A stretch of DNA of 7,887 bases, from contig JASFIT010000215.1 in NCBI GenBank assembly GCA_050122535.1, positions 1-7,887 of the forward strand, written 5' to 3'. Below the pieces are notes generated by a model. That model worked only from the letters and a program-made list of their open reading frames with translations. It was not told the origin of the DNA and ran no database searches. The DNA comes from JASFEQ01 sp050122535 (GTDB lineage Bacteria > Desulfobacterota > DSM-4660 > Desulfatiglandales > HGW-15). Below, piece by piece: positions 1 through 6,116 of the stretch (the first letter of the stretch is position 1; each line of letters starts with the position of its first letter). The translations under genes were made by a program, and so were the position numbers.

Positions 1-660
1 AAAAAGAAATATGAGAAGGTTTTGGCGGTCGCCTGGCTCTATGGCGCCCCTGCCCAGTTGGTGATCCGGCAGGGTTCCGGAATCAAGAGTGTAAAAGATC
101 TGGCCGGTAAAAAGGTGGGTGTGGGCAATGCCGGCTCCGGGGCATATGCCAATTGCCAGCTCTTTTTCTCCCATATGGGGGTCTGGGACAAGATCGAGCG
201 GAATGCCATGGGCTACAATGATGCAGCCGCAGCCTTCGGAAACAGGCAACTGGATGCGTTCTGGCTCTTCACGGCCTTTCCCAGTGGGGCGGTTATCATG
301 GCAGCCCAGACCAACCCCATCGCCCTCCTCAACCTGAATTCAGACGCGGAGGCCTCAGGGTTTTACAAGAAATACCCCTATTTCGCGAAGATATCTGTCC
401 CAGCGGGTACGTACAAAGGCGTGGATTATGATTCCCCCTCCTTTCAGGACTCCGCCCTGTGGGTGGCCAATGCCAAGGTCAAACCAGACATCGTCTACAA
501 GCTCCTTTCCACGATTTACACCGATGAGGGTCTGAAGCACATGGTTGGCCAGAAAAAGACCTTTAAACATATGAGCATCAAAACAGGTCCCCAGGGTATC
601 GTCACCCCGATGCACCCCGGTGCCACGAAGTTCTGGAAAGAGAAAGGGGTGCTGAAATAG
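1..660 (+). CDS. TRAP transporter solute-binding protein, TAXI family (5' end missing)
   Basis: Periplasmic substrate-capture protein of a TRAP (tripartite ATP-independent periplasmic) transporter; it hands its ligand to the membrane permease encoded next. The frame is open from base 1, so the gene enters from outside the window. 219 residues are visible against roughly 320-340 for the family, so about 100-120 N-terminal residues, including the signal peptide, are missing. The visible part reads as the TAXI fold: GSGIKSVKDLAGKKVGVG followed by NAGSGAYAN is the typical 'GSGIKSVxDLKGKxVxVGxxGSG' segment, and later a Tyr/Phe-rich stretch and a C-terminal HPGATKFWKEKGVLK are also typical. A TTG at position 22 is only an internal Leu codon, not the true start. 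The downstream fused permease confirms the assignment. Substrate is not readable from sequence; TAXI proteins have been linked to glutamate and dicarboxylates, but many are uncharacterised. Confidence 0.93.
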   Translation, partial: KKKYEKVLAVAWLYGAPAQLVIRQGSGIKSVKDLAGKKVGVGNAGSGAYANCQLFFSHMGVWDKIERNAMGYNDAAAAFGNRQLDAFWLFTAFPSGAVIMAAQTNPIALLNLNSDAEASGFYKKYPYFAKISVPAGTYKGVDYDSPSFQDSALWVANAKVKPDIVYKLLSTIYTDEGLKHMVGQKKTFKHMSIKTGPQGIVTPMHPGATKFWKEKGVLK

Positions 661-674
661 GTTCATAAAAATGA

Positions 675-720
675 GGGGATTGAGGGATGAGGAGATTCAT
701 ATCGAGTTCCTCAATTCCCC
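675..720 (+). promoter_or_regulatory. Intercistronic stem-loop between binding protein and permease
   Basis: The 87-nt gap between the two transporter genes holds an imperfect inverted repeat: GGGGATTGAGG (675-685) can pair with CCTCAATTCCCC (709-720), leaving one bulged A and a loop of about 23 nt. No T-run follows, so it is not a standard terminator. In other binding-protein transport operons a hairpin here protects the 3' end of the upstream message and lets the binding protein be made in excess over the permease; that role is inferred here. It could also be a copy of a dispersed AATTGAGG-type intergenic repeat. Confidence 0.5.
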
Positions 721-747
721 AATTCAAGAAGATAGGCAGGTGATAAA

Positions 748-2487
748 GTGTACGACAAATTGAACAGAATAGAAAAGGTGGTTTTTGATGTACTATCCGT
801 CTGTCTGGTCCTCTTTTACTCCTATTCGGCCGTTTGGAAACCGGCGGCCACCCAGTATCACCGGGGGATATACGTCATCATAACCTATGTCCTCATCTTC
901 ATGCTCTACAAATCAAAGCATCATTTACTGAGAGTCGTTGACTACGTGTTGATCTTCCTTTCCATCTTTTCCGTGGGATACTGGATCCTCAACTTTGAAG
1001 CGATCAACTTCCGAACAGGCGCAGAAACCTCGTTCGACATGACAGTTGCTGTTATTGGCGTTCTCATCGGAATCGAGCTGGCAAGGCGGGTGGTGGGCAC
1101 CGTCTTCGTTGTCATCGGGGTGTTGCTGCTTCTTTATGGGGTGTATGGTGAGTATGTGCCTGAACTCTTTTCCCATCCTGGGGACACCTTCCCTGCACTC
1201 TGTACGAGCATTTTTTACAAGAGCGATGGCGTGTTTGGCATTATGGCTAACGTGTTGGCTACCTATGTCCTCTTATTTGTGCTTTTTGGCGCTTTCCTGG
1301 AAAAAAGCGGTGCCCAGAGATTTTTCATCGATTTTCCCCTGGCTGCCGTTGGACACAAAATTGGTGGACCCGCCAAGGTCTCTGTGATTGCCAGCGGGCT
1401 TTTCGGCTCCATCTCCGGAAGTGCCATCGCCAACACCGTATCCACGGGTACATTCACCATCCCCATGATGAAGAAGGCGGGTTTCAGACCCCATATCGCA
1501 GGAGGTATCGAGCCGGCCGCTTCCATTTCAGGGATGTTCATGCCTCCCATCATGGGCGCCGGGGGCTTTATCATGGCAGAGCTCACAGGCATGCCTTACT
1601 CCACGATTATGCTGGTCGCCATTTTCCCAGCCCTTATGTACATCATGAGTGTGTTTACCATGGTGCACTATGAGGCCAAGATCCATAATATAAAAGGAGA
1701 GAAAAGTGAGCAATCCCCCATGCATATCCTGAAGACCCAGTGGTACTACGTTACGCCGCTTGTGGTGATCACGATCTTTATGCTTGCGGGATTTTCGCCC
1801 GGCTATTCAGCCATTTTGGGCATTGTCAACTGCCTTGTCATCAGCTGGTTCAGGAAGGATACACGGATTACGCCCAAAAAATTCGTGGAGGCCTCCCGTA
1901 ACGGTGCGGAAAACAGCCTCAAGATCGGTGCCACCGTCGGCGTTATCGGCATTATTATCGGCGTGCTTACCTATAGCGGATTGATACTCACCTTTGCGGA
2001 TATTGTGATCGAACTTGCAGGCGGGTCGCTGGTTTTGACGATTCTGTTTGTTGCACTGGCATCGCTGGTCCTGGGGATGGGGGTGCCTGTCACCGCCGCA
2101 TACCTCATCACAGCGGTTGTGGCTGTACCCGCATTGATCCATCTCGGTGTGAATGAGGTGGCGGCCCACATGATTGTCTACTGGCTGTCGCAGGATTCCA
2201 ATATCACCCCCCCGGTCTGTATCGCCGCCTTTGCTGGGGCCACCATTGCCAAGGCCAACATGTGGAAAACCGCATTTTCCGCTTTTAAATTTGCAAAATT
2301 TCTCTACCTGTCCCCGTTCCTGTTCGGTTATGTGCCCGGGTACAGCCTGCAGGGTGGAGCCAAGGCCATTGTAACAGCCTTTGTCCTCATTATGATAGGA
2401 AACTATCTCTATTCATACTTCTTGAGCTTTCATTGGGGGCATTACCTGAAGAGAAAATACTTCAAGAAGGCCGAAGCGCCTGTATAG
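748..2487 (+). CDS. TRAP transporter fused permease (small 4TM + large 12TM subunits)
   Basis: Inner-membrane permease of the TRAP transporter; it uses an ion gradient, usually Na+, to import the ligand delivered by the upstream TAXI protein. The 579-residue protein is hydrophobic throughout. The N-terminal ~130 residues are the DctQ-like part, ending in the familiar GIELARRVVG stretch. The rest is the DctM-like part, with hallmark motifs GSISGSAIANTV (220-231), EPAASISGMFMPPIMGAGG (255-273), GMGVPVTAAYL (443-453) and SQDSNITPPV (481-490), which form the repeated transport core. It is rather short for a 4TM/12TM fusion (many exceed 620 residues): after one C-terminal helix it ends in a basic tail (KRKYFKKAEAPV), so the extra terminal helices seen in some relatives appear absent. 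The start is GTG, preceded by AGGCAGGTGAT (734-744), close to the consensus ribosome site. It is probably co-transcribed with the binding protein. Family assignment is firm; substrate is unknown. Confidence 0.95.
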   Translation: MYDKLNRIEKVVFDVLSVCLVLFYSYSAVWKPAATQYHRGIYVIITYVLIFMLYKSKHHLLRVVDYVLIFLSIFSVGYWILNFEAINFRTGAETSFDMTVAVIGVLIGIELARRVVGTVFVVIGVLLLLYGVYGEYVPELFSHPGDTFPALCTSIFYKSDGVFGIMANVLATYVLLFVLFGAFLEKSGAQRFFIDFPLAAVGHKIGGPAKVSVIASGLFGSISGSAIANTVSTGTFTIPMMKKAGFRPHIAGGIEPAASISGMFMPPIMGAGGFIMAELTGMPYSTIMLVAIFPALMYIMSVFTMVHYEAKIHNIKGEKSEQSPMHILKTQWYYVTPLVVITIFMLAGFSPGYSAILGIVNCLVISWFRKDTRITPKKFVEASRNGAENSLKIGATVGVIGIIIGVLTYSGLILTFADIVIELAGGSLVLTILFVALASLVLGMGVPVTAAYLITAVVAVPALIHLGVNEVAAHMIVYWLSQDSNITPPVCIAAFAGATIAKANMWKTAFSAFKFAKFLYLSPFLFGYVPGYSLQGGAKAIVTAFVLIMIGNYLYSYFLSFHWGHYLKRKYFKKAEAPV

Positions 2488-2552
2488 AAAGGATCATCCT
2501 TCTAAATCGCTCACTTATTCATCTTTTCATTTTAAACGTAGCGAGGTTTGAT

Positions 2553-3047
2553 ATGGGAAAAAGTTTATTAGATGGGAAGAAGGTTCTCATCGTGGACGAC
2601 GAGCCTGACGTATTGGCAACATTGGAAGACTTGCTCGAGATGTGTCATGTGGAAAAAGCTACCACCTTTGAGGAGGCCAAAGAACAGTTAGAGAACAAGT
2701 ATTTTGATATGGCCGTTCTGGATATTATGGGGGTGGACGGCTACAAACTGTTAGAGATTGCCAACCAGAAAGATGTCATAGCCGTTATGCTGACCGCCCA
2801 TGCGCTGAGTCCCGACCATGTCATGAAATCTTTCAAAGAAGGGGCTGCCTTTTATATACCAAAAGATGAGATTGCAAATGTTGCCACCTTCTTGAATGAT
2901 GTCCTGGAAGCCCGAGAGAAGGGCAAACATCTCTGGTGGCGTTGGCTCGAAAGAATTGGAAACGCTTACTGTGAAAGGAGGTTTGGTCCTGACTGGAAAG
3001 ACAAGGACAAAGAGTTTTGGGAAAAATTTGAATATCTTGTGGAGTGA
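2553..3047 (+). CDS. Single-domain response regulator (receiver only, Trp-rich tail)
   Basis: Cytoplasmic phospho-receiver protein of 164 residues with no DNA-binding or enzymatic output domain. KKVLIVDDEPD near the N-terminus supplies the acidic pair D15/D16; the predicted phospho-acceptor is D57 (AVLDIMGVDG), followed by T81 (VMLTAHA) and K104 (YIPKDE), so all key receiver residues are present. The loop after D57 is two residues shorter than usual and lacks the conserved Pro. Residues ~125-164 form a basic, aromatic tail (KGKHLWWRWLERIG, FGPDWKDKDKEFWEKF) that matches no output domain I know but resembles tails I associate with Desulfobacterota regulators. The ATG is preceded by GAGG (2543-2546) and starts directly before the receiver fold; the frame stays open back to 2433 inside the permease gene, but that extension has no support. 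It lies 65 nt after the permease and before a terminator, so it probably ends the transporter transcript. No partner kinase is in view. Confidence 0.9.
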   Translation: MGKSLLDGKKVLIVDDEPDVLATLEDLLEMCHVEKATTFEEAKEQLENKYFDMAVLDIMGVDGYKLLEIANQKDVIAVMLTAHALSPDHVMKSFKEGAAFYIPKDEIANVATFLNDVLEAREKGKHLWWRWLERIGNAYCERRFGPDWKDKDKEFWEKFEYLVE

Positions 3048-3077
3048 TTGAGTCGTACCATTGTTTTGAAGTGTTTA

Positions 3078-3126
3078 GGGCCTGAGAGGTTTTTGGGAAG
3101 CTGATAACTCTCAGCCCTTTTTCTTT
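3078..3126 (+). terminator. Rho-independent terminator after the response regulator
   Basis: GGGCCTGAGAG (3078-3088) pairs with CTCTCAGCCC (3108-3117) in a stem of 10 pairs with one bulged C and a loop of about 19 nt. It is followed directly by TTTTTCTTT (3118-3126). The stem and T-tract begin about 30 nt after the response-regulator stop. This separates the transporter/regulator transcript from the fumarase gene. It could act as an attenuator if fumarase transcription starts upstream. Confidence 0.8.
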
Positions 3127-3163
3127 CATGCCCAACGGGAAAAGGGAGGATTCAGAGGAGATT

Positions 3164-3170
3164 GGGGGTG
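3164..3170 (+). promoter_or_regulatory. Ribosome binding site that decides the fumarase start
   Basis: GGGGGTG lies 8 nt before the GTG at 3179 and resembles the GGAGGTG consensus. The competing in-frame ATG at 3128 has only pyrimidine-rich terminator sequence in front of it. Confidence 0.6.
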
Positions 3171-3178
3171 TCAACACA

Positions 3179-4789
3179 GTGAATGCTGAATTTGTATATC
3201 AAGATCCTTTCCCTTTGGGAAGTGACACGACTGAGTATCGGTTATTAACGAAAGACTACGTGTCAAATGCCTCATTTGATGGATTTGAGATCACGAAGAT
3301 CGAACCCGATGCCCTAACATTGCTCGCTGAGGAGGCTTTCCGAGATGTTTCTCATTTGTACCGAACGTCCCACCTCAAACAGCTTGCTAAGATACTGCAT
3401 GATCCTGAGGCTTCTCGCAATGACCGGTATGTGGCCCTAGAGATGCTTAAAAATGCGGTTATTGCCTCAGAGATGGAGTTTCCCATGTGTCAGGACACGG
3501 GAACAGCCATCGTCCTTGGCAAGAAGGGGCAGCAAGTCTGGACAGGCCCCTCTGATGAGGAGGCGTTGTCAAAAGGAGTATTCCTGGCCTATACGAAAAA
3601 TAATCTCCGCTATTCCCAGAATGCCCCTTTGAGCATGTTTGAAGAGAAGAATACGGAGTGTAATCTACCCCCCCAGATAGATCTCTACGCAACCGGAGGG
3701 GATGCCTATGAATTCCTTTTCATCGCCAAAGGGGGTGGCTCAGCCAACAAGACGTTTCTTTATCAAGAGACCAAGGCCATCTTGAATAACGATACCTTGC
3801 TTGAATTCATGGGGAACAAACTGAAAACGCTGGGGACGGCTGCCTGTCCCCCATATCACCTTGCCTTTGCGGTGGGAGGAACCTCTGCTGAAGCGAATCT
3901 CAAAACGGTCAAGCTCGCCTCAGCAGGCTATTTTGACCATCTGCCCACGTCTGGGAACGAAGGCGGGCGGGCTTTCAGGGACAGGGAGCTTGAAGAAAAA
4001 CTGCTCAAGTTGTCTCGACTGCTGGGTATTGGGGCCCAGTTCGGAGGGAAATACTTCTGCCATGACGTGAGGGTTATTCGTCTTCCAAGGCATGGGGCCT
4101 CCTGCCCGATCGGTTTGGGGGTAAGCTGTAGCGCTGATAGGAATGTCAAGGCAAAGATCACCAAGGAGGGGATATTCCTGGAGAGGCTGGAAAAAAACCC
4201 GGCCCAGTTTTTGCCAGAACCGAAAGAATCTGATGATGAGGCCATAGCCATTGATCTAGACCAACCCATGGATGTGATCCGAGCCAAATTGAGTCAATAC
4301 CCAGTCTCGACGCGGGTGATGCTGACCGGCAAGCTTGTGGTCGCCAGAGATATGGCCCACGCAAAGCTCAAAGAACGTCTGGACGGAGGAGATGGGCTCC
4401 CCCAGTATTTCAAGGACCACATCATTTATTATGCCGGCCCCGCAAAAACGCCCAAGGGATATGCTTCCGGTTCCTTTGGACCTACGACAGCCGGACGGAT
4501 GGACGCCTATGTGGCCCTGTTCCAACAACATGGAGGTTCCATGATCATGCTCGCTAAAGGCAACCGCTCTGCAGCAGTGAAAGAGGCGTGCAAGAAATAC
4601 GGGGGGTTCTATCTCGGCTCCATCGGGGGACCTGCTGCGCGGTTAGGAAAAGAGTGCATAACAGATATGGAAACGCTCGAGTATCCAGAATTGGGCATGG
4701 AAGCCATCTATAGAATCATGGTCAAGGACTTTCCCGCCTTCCTCCTTATAGATGACAAGGGAAATGACTTTTTTGAACACCTTTTGTGA
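3179..4789 (+). CDS. fumA: Class I fumarate hydratase, Fe-S dependent (FumA/FumB type)
   Basis: Cytoplasmic enzyme of the TCA cycle that interconverts fumarate and (S)-malate using an oxygen-sensitive [4Fe-4S] cluster. The protein aligns from end to end, by eye, with E. coli FumA (548 residues); here it is 536, lacking the short Cys-containing C-terminal tail. The cluster ligands match FumA C105, C224 and C318: C104 (MCQDTGTAI), C223 (AACPPYH) and C317 (GVSC). Other family signatures are KGGGSANKT (184-192), LGAQFGGKYF-like IGAQFGGKYF, RHGASCPIG, QYPVSTR and GPTTAGRMD (434-442). The alpha and beta parts found as separate proteins in many anaerobes are fused here. The GTG start gives an N-terminus (NAEFVYQDPFPLG) of nearly the same length as FumA; an in-frame ATG at 3128 would add 17 residues that look non-conserved and sits against a terminator T-tract. 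A related activity such as mesaconate or tartrate hydration is possible but less likely. Confidence 0.96.
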   Translation: MNAEFVYQDPFPLGSDTTEYRLLTKDYVSNASFDGFEITKIEPDALTLLAEEAFRDVSHLYRTSHLKQLAKILHDPEASRNDRYVALEMLKNAVIASEMEFPMCQDTGTAIVLGKKGQQVWTGPSDEEALSKGVFLAYTKNNLRYSQNAPLSMFEEKNTECNLPPQIDLYATGGDAYEFLFIAKGGGSANKTFLYQETKAILNNDTLLEFMGNKLKTLGTAACPPYHLAFAVGGTSAEANLKTVKLASAGYFDHLPTSGNEGGRAFRDRELEEKLLKLSRLLGIGAQFGGKYFCHDVRVIRLPRHGASCPIGLGVSCSADRNVKAKITKEGIFLERLEKNPAQFLPEPKESDDEAIAIDLDQPMDVIRAKLSQYPVSTRVMLTGKLVVARDMAHAKLKERLDGGDGLPQYFKDHIIYYAGPAKTPKGYASGSFGPTTAGRMDAYVALFQQHGGSMIMLAKGNRSAAVKEACKKYGGFYLGSIGGPAARLGKECITDMETLEYPELGMEAIYRIMVKDFPAFLLIDDKGNDFFEHLL

Positions 4790-4859
4790 GCTGATATTAA
4801 TCATTAACGGGCATATTTGACACCCAGATCCTTCAATCGCACACATAAAGCATTTAATA

Positions 4860-4878
4860 TATAGTTAAGGTTAACCTT
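4860..4878 (+). promoter_or_regulatory. Possible promoter -10 element and palindromic operator before the channel gene
   Basis: The 133-nt gap after the fumarase gene is AT-rich and contains TATAGT (4860-4865), one mismatch from the -10 consensus, followed at once by the perfect 12-bp palindrome AAGGTTAACCTT (4867-4878), which would overlap the transcription start. A consensus TTGACA occurs at 4817-4822, but its spacing to any good -10 box is wrong (19 nt or more). The channel gene may therefore have its own promoter. This is suggestive only. Confidence 0.3.
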
Positions 4879-4911
4879 TTCGTGAGCGCATCTTGAAGAA
4901 GTCAGAAAGAT

Positions 4912-4917
4912 GAGGTG
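4912..4917 (+). promoter_or_regulatory. Ribosome binding site for the TTG-started channel gene
   Basis: GAGGTG lies 5 nt upstream of the TTG at 4923. An in-frame TGA at 4911-4913 lies immediately upstream, so the start cannot lie further 5', which makes the TTG the best start. Confidence 0.65.
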
Positions 4918-4922
4918 TTCCC

Positions 4923-5921
4923 TTGGATCGTACAAGCTCCCTTGCTATTACTGCTCTGTTGTCCGTGCTGCTGCTTGCGCTTGGCACCATTGGGTACATG
5001 TTAATAGAGGGATGGGGACTGATTGATTCCCTATACATGACCGTCATCACGCTTGCCACAGTGGGATACGGCGAAGTTCATGAAGTTAGCCAACCTGGCC
5101 GCCTCTTTACGGTTATACTGATTGTCTTGGGGGTCGGATTTTTCCTCTACGTGGTTGGTAACATCATCCAGTTCTTGGTGGAAGGACGTATAAGAATTAT
5201 TCTTGGGAGGCGAAAATTGGACAAACAAATTAATGAGTTAAAAAACCACTACATTATCTGCGGATACGGTAGGATTGGTCGCGTTCTCTGCAGGTACCTC
5301 TTCCAGAGGAATCTGGATGTGGTCGTCATTGAAAAGGATCAAGAGCGAATTTCTATCCTGGACCAAGATGACATCTTATATGTGGTTGGCGAGGCTACGG
5401 ACGAGGCAAACTTAGCAAAAGCAGGGATAGATCGTGCCAAAGGGCTAATTACAGCGCTTGGCACTGATGCTGAGAACGTTTTTCTGCTCCTCACCGCCAG
5501 ACAGCTTAATCCTGAACTCTATGTGGTAGCCAGGGCAAGTCAGAATGTAACAAAAAAAACGTTGACCGCTGCCGGTGCAAACATGGTCGTCTCTCCGTAT
5601 GATGTGGGCGCGAGGCGGATGGCTCATGCCATACTTCGACCCTCTGTGATCGACTTTCTGGAATTGGCCTTCGCAGATGAAAGCACGGATATAAACATAG
5701 AGGAGATTCCAGTAAGCGCCTCTTCCAAGCTTATCGATAGGACGCTGAAGGATTCGGGAATACGGCAGGACTTCAACTTGATAATACTCGCAGCCAAAAA
5801 GGCAGACGGCAGTATGCTCTTTAATCCCACAGCTGAGAGCAAAATCGCACTCGACGATACATTGATTGCAGTTGGGGAGCGCAAGAATCTGGCGAAGCTG
5901 GAAAAAATCCTAAATCCTTAA
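4923..5921 (+). CDS. Two-TM potassium channel with RCK (TrkA-N/TrkA-C) regulatory domain
   Basis: Inner-membrane K+ channel subunit, expected to work as a tetramer gated by its cytoplasmic RCK ring, as in MthK-type channels. Domains of the 332-residue protein in order: TM1 about residues 7-28; pore helix and selectivity filter TVGYG (46-50), within TLATVGYGEV; TM2 about 61-86; then a Rossmann RCK domain with GYGRIG (114-119) and an acidic residue at the end of beta-2 (E137 in VVIEKD), the usual nucleotide-binding arrangement. From about residue 230 a TrkA-C-like domain follows (from FLELAFADES to LIAVGERKNL). The filter is canonical, so K+ selectivity is likely. The ligand (NAD(H), ATP/ADP, Ca2+ or other) cannot be told. 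Start is TTG with a good ribosome site. It stands alone between two metabolic genes, with no obvious functional link to them. Confidence 0.93.
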   Translation: MDRTSSLAITALLSVLLLALGTIGYMLIEGWGLIDSLYMTVITLATVGYGEVHEVSQPGRLFTVILIVLGVGFFLYVVGNIIQFLVEGRIRIILGRRKLDKQINELKNHYIICGYGRIGRVLCRYLFQRNLDVVVIEKDQERISILDQDDILYVVGEATDEANLAKAGIDRAKGLITALGTDAENVFLLLTARQLNPELYVVARASQNVTKKTLTAAGANMVVSPYDVGARRMAHAILRPSVIDFLELAFADESTDINIEEIPVSASSKLIDRTLKDSGIRQDFNLIILAAKKADGSMLFNPTAESKIALDDTLIAVGERKNLAKLEKILNP

Positions 5922-6116
5922 ATTCTATCCCGTCACCGACAAGATTTGCGAATCACCTGGAAGGGTGTAAAGGCAGTCGCGGCACTTGAAGACATGCTTA
6001 AGGCACAGCCCGTTACCCTTTGGCCTGAAGGCCGCTCTTCAAATCAGAAAGCATGGTTTGGTCTCGGGCCCGATAGGTCCTACAACTTCACAATAAGATT
6101 GGTTAGGAGGAATCAT
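5922..6116 (+). other. Intergenic leader before PEPCK, stop-free in the PEPCK frame
   Basis: These 195 nt between the channel and PEPCK genes contain no stop codon in the PEPCK frame, giving 65 open codons right back to the channel's TAA. No start codon with a convincing ribosome site is seen there (an ATG at 5994 and a TTG at 5946 lack one), and the encoded peptide does not resemble a PEPCK N-terminus. Short palindromes are present: GGCC-TGAA-GGCC (6022-6033) and TCGGGCCCGA (6064-6073). No terminator with a T-tract follows the channel gene. Most likely untranslated leader; a degraded gene fragment cannot be excluded. Confidence 0.35.
6105..6110 (+). promoter_or_regulatory. Strong ribosome binding site for the PEPCK gene
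   Basis: A perfect AGGAGG lies 6 nt before the ATG at 6117, the strongest ribosome site in the window. It fixes the PEPCK start despite the open frame upstream and suggests efficient translation. Confidence 0.85.

Noticed and set aside
1807..2169. 120-residue minus-strand frame inside the permease gene
   Set aside because: It is antisense to conserved TRAP motifs and has no recognisable protein features, so it is a shadow.
2485..2504. Small hairpin overlapping the permease stop codon (TAGAAAGG / CCTTCTA)
   Set aside because: The stem is short and bulged with no T-run after it, so it is not a terminator. It is within the range expected by chance.
2433..2552. Upstream extension of the response-regulator frame into the permease gene
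   Set aside because: It would add 40 residues overlapping the permease end. The receiver domain begins naturally after ATG 2553, which has GAGG upstream.
4817..4849. Consensus TTGACA as a -35 box with CACATA or CATAAA as -10
   Set aside because: The spacing is 19 or 21 nt and the -10 matches are poor. Not strong enough to call a promoter.
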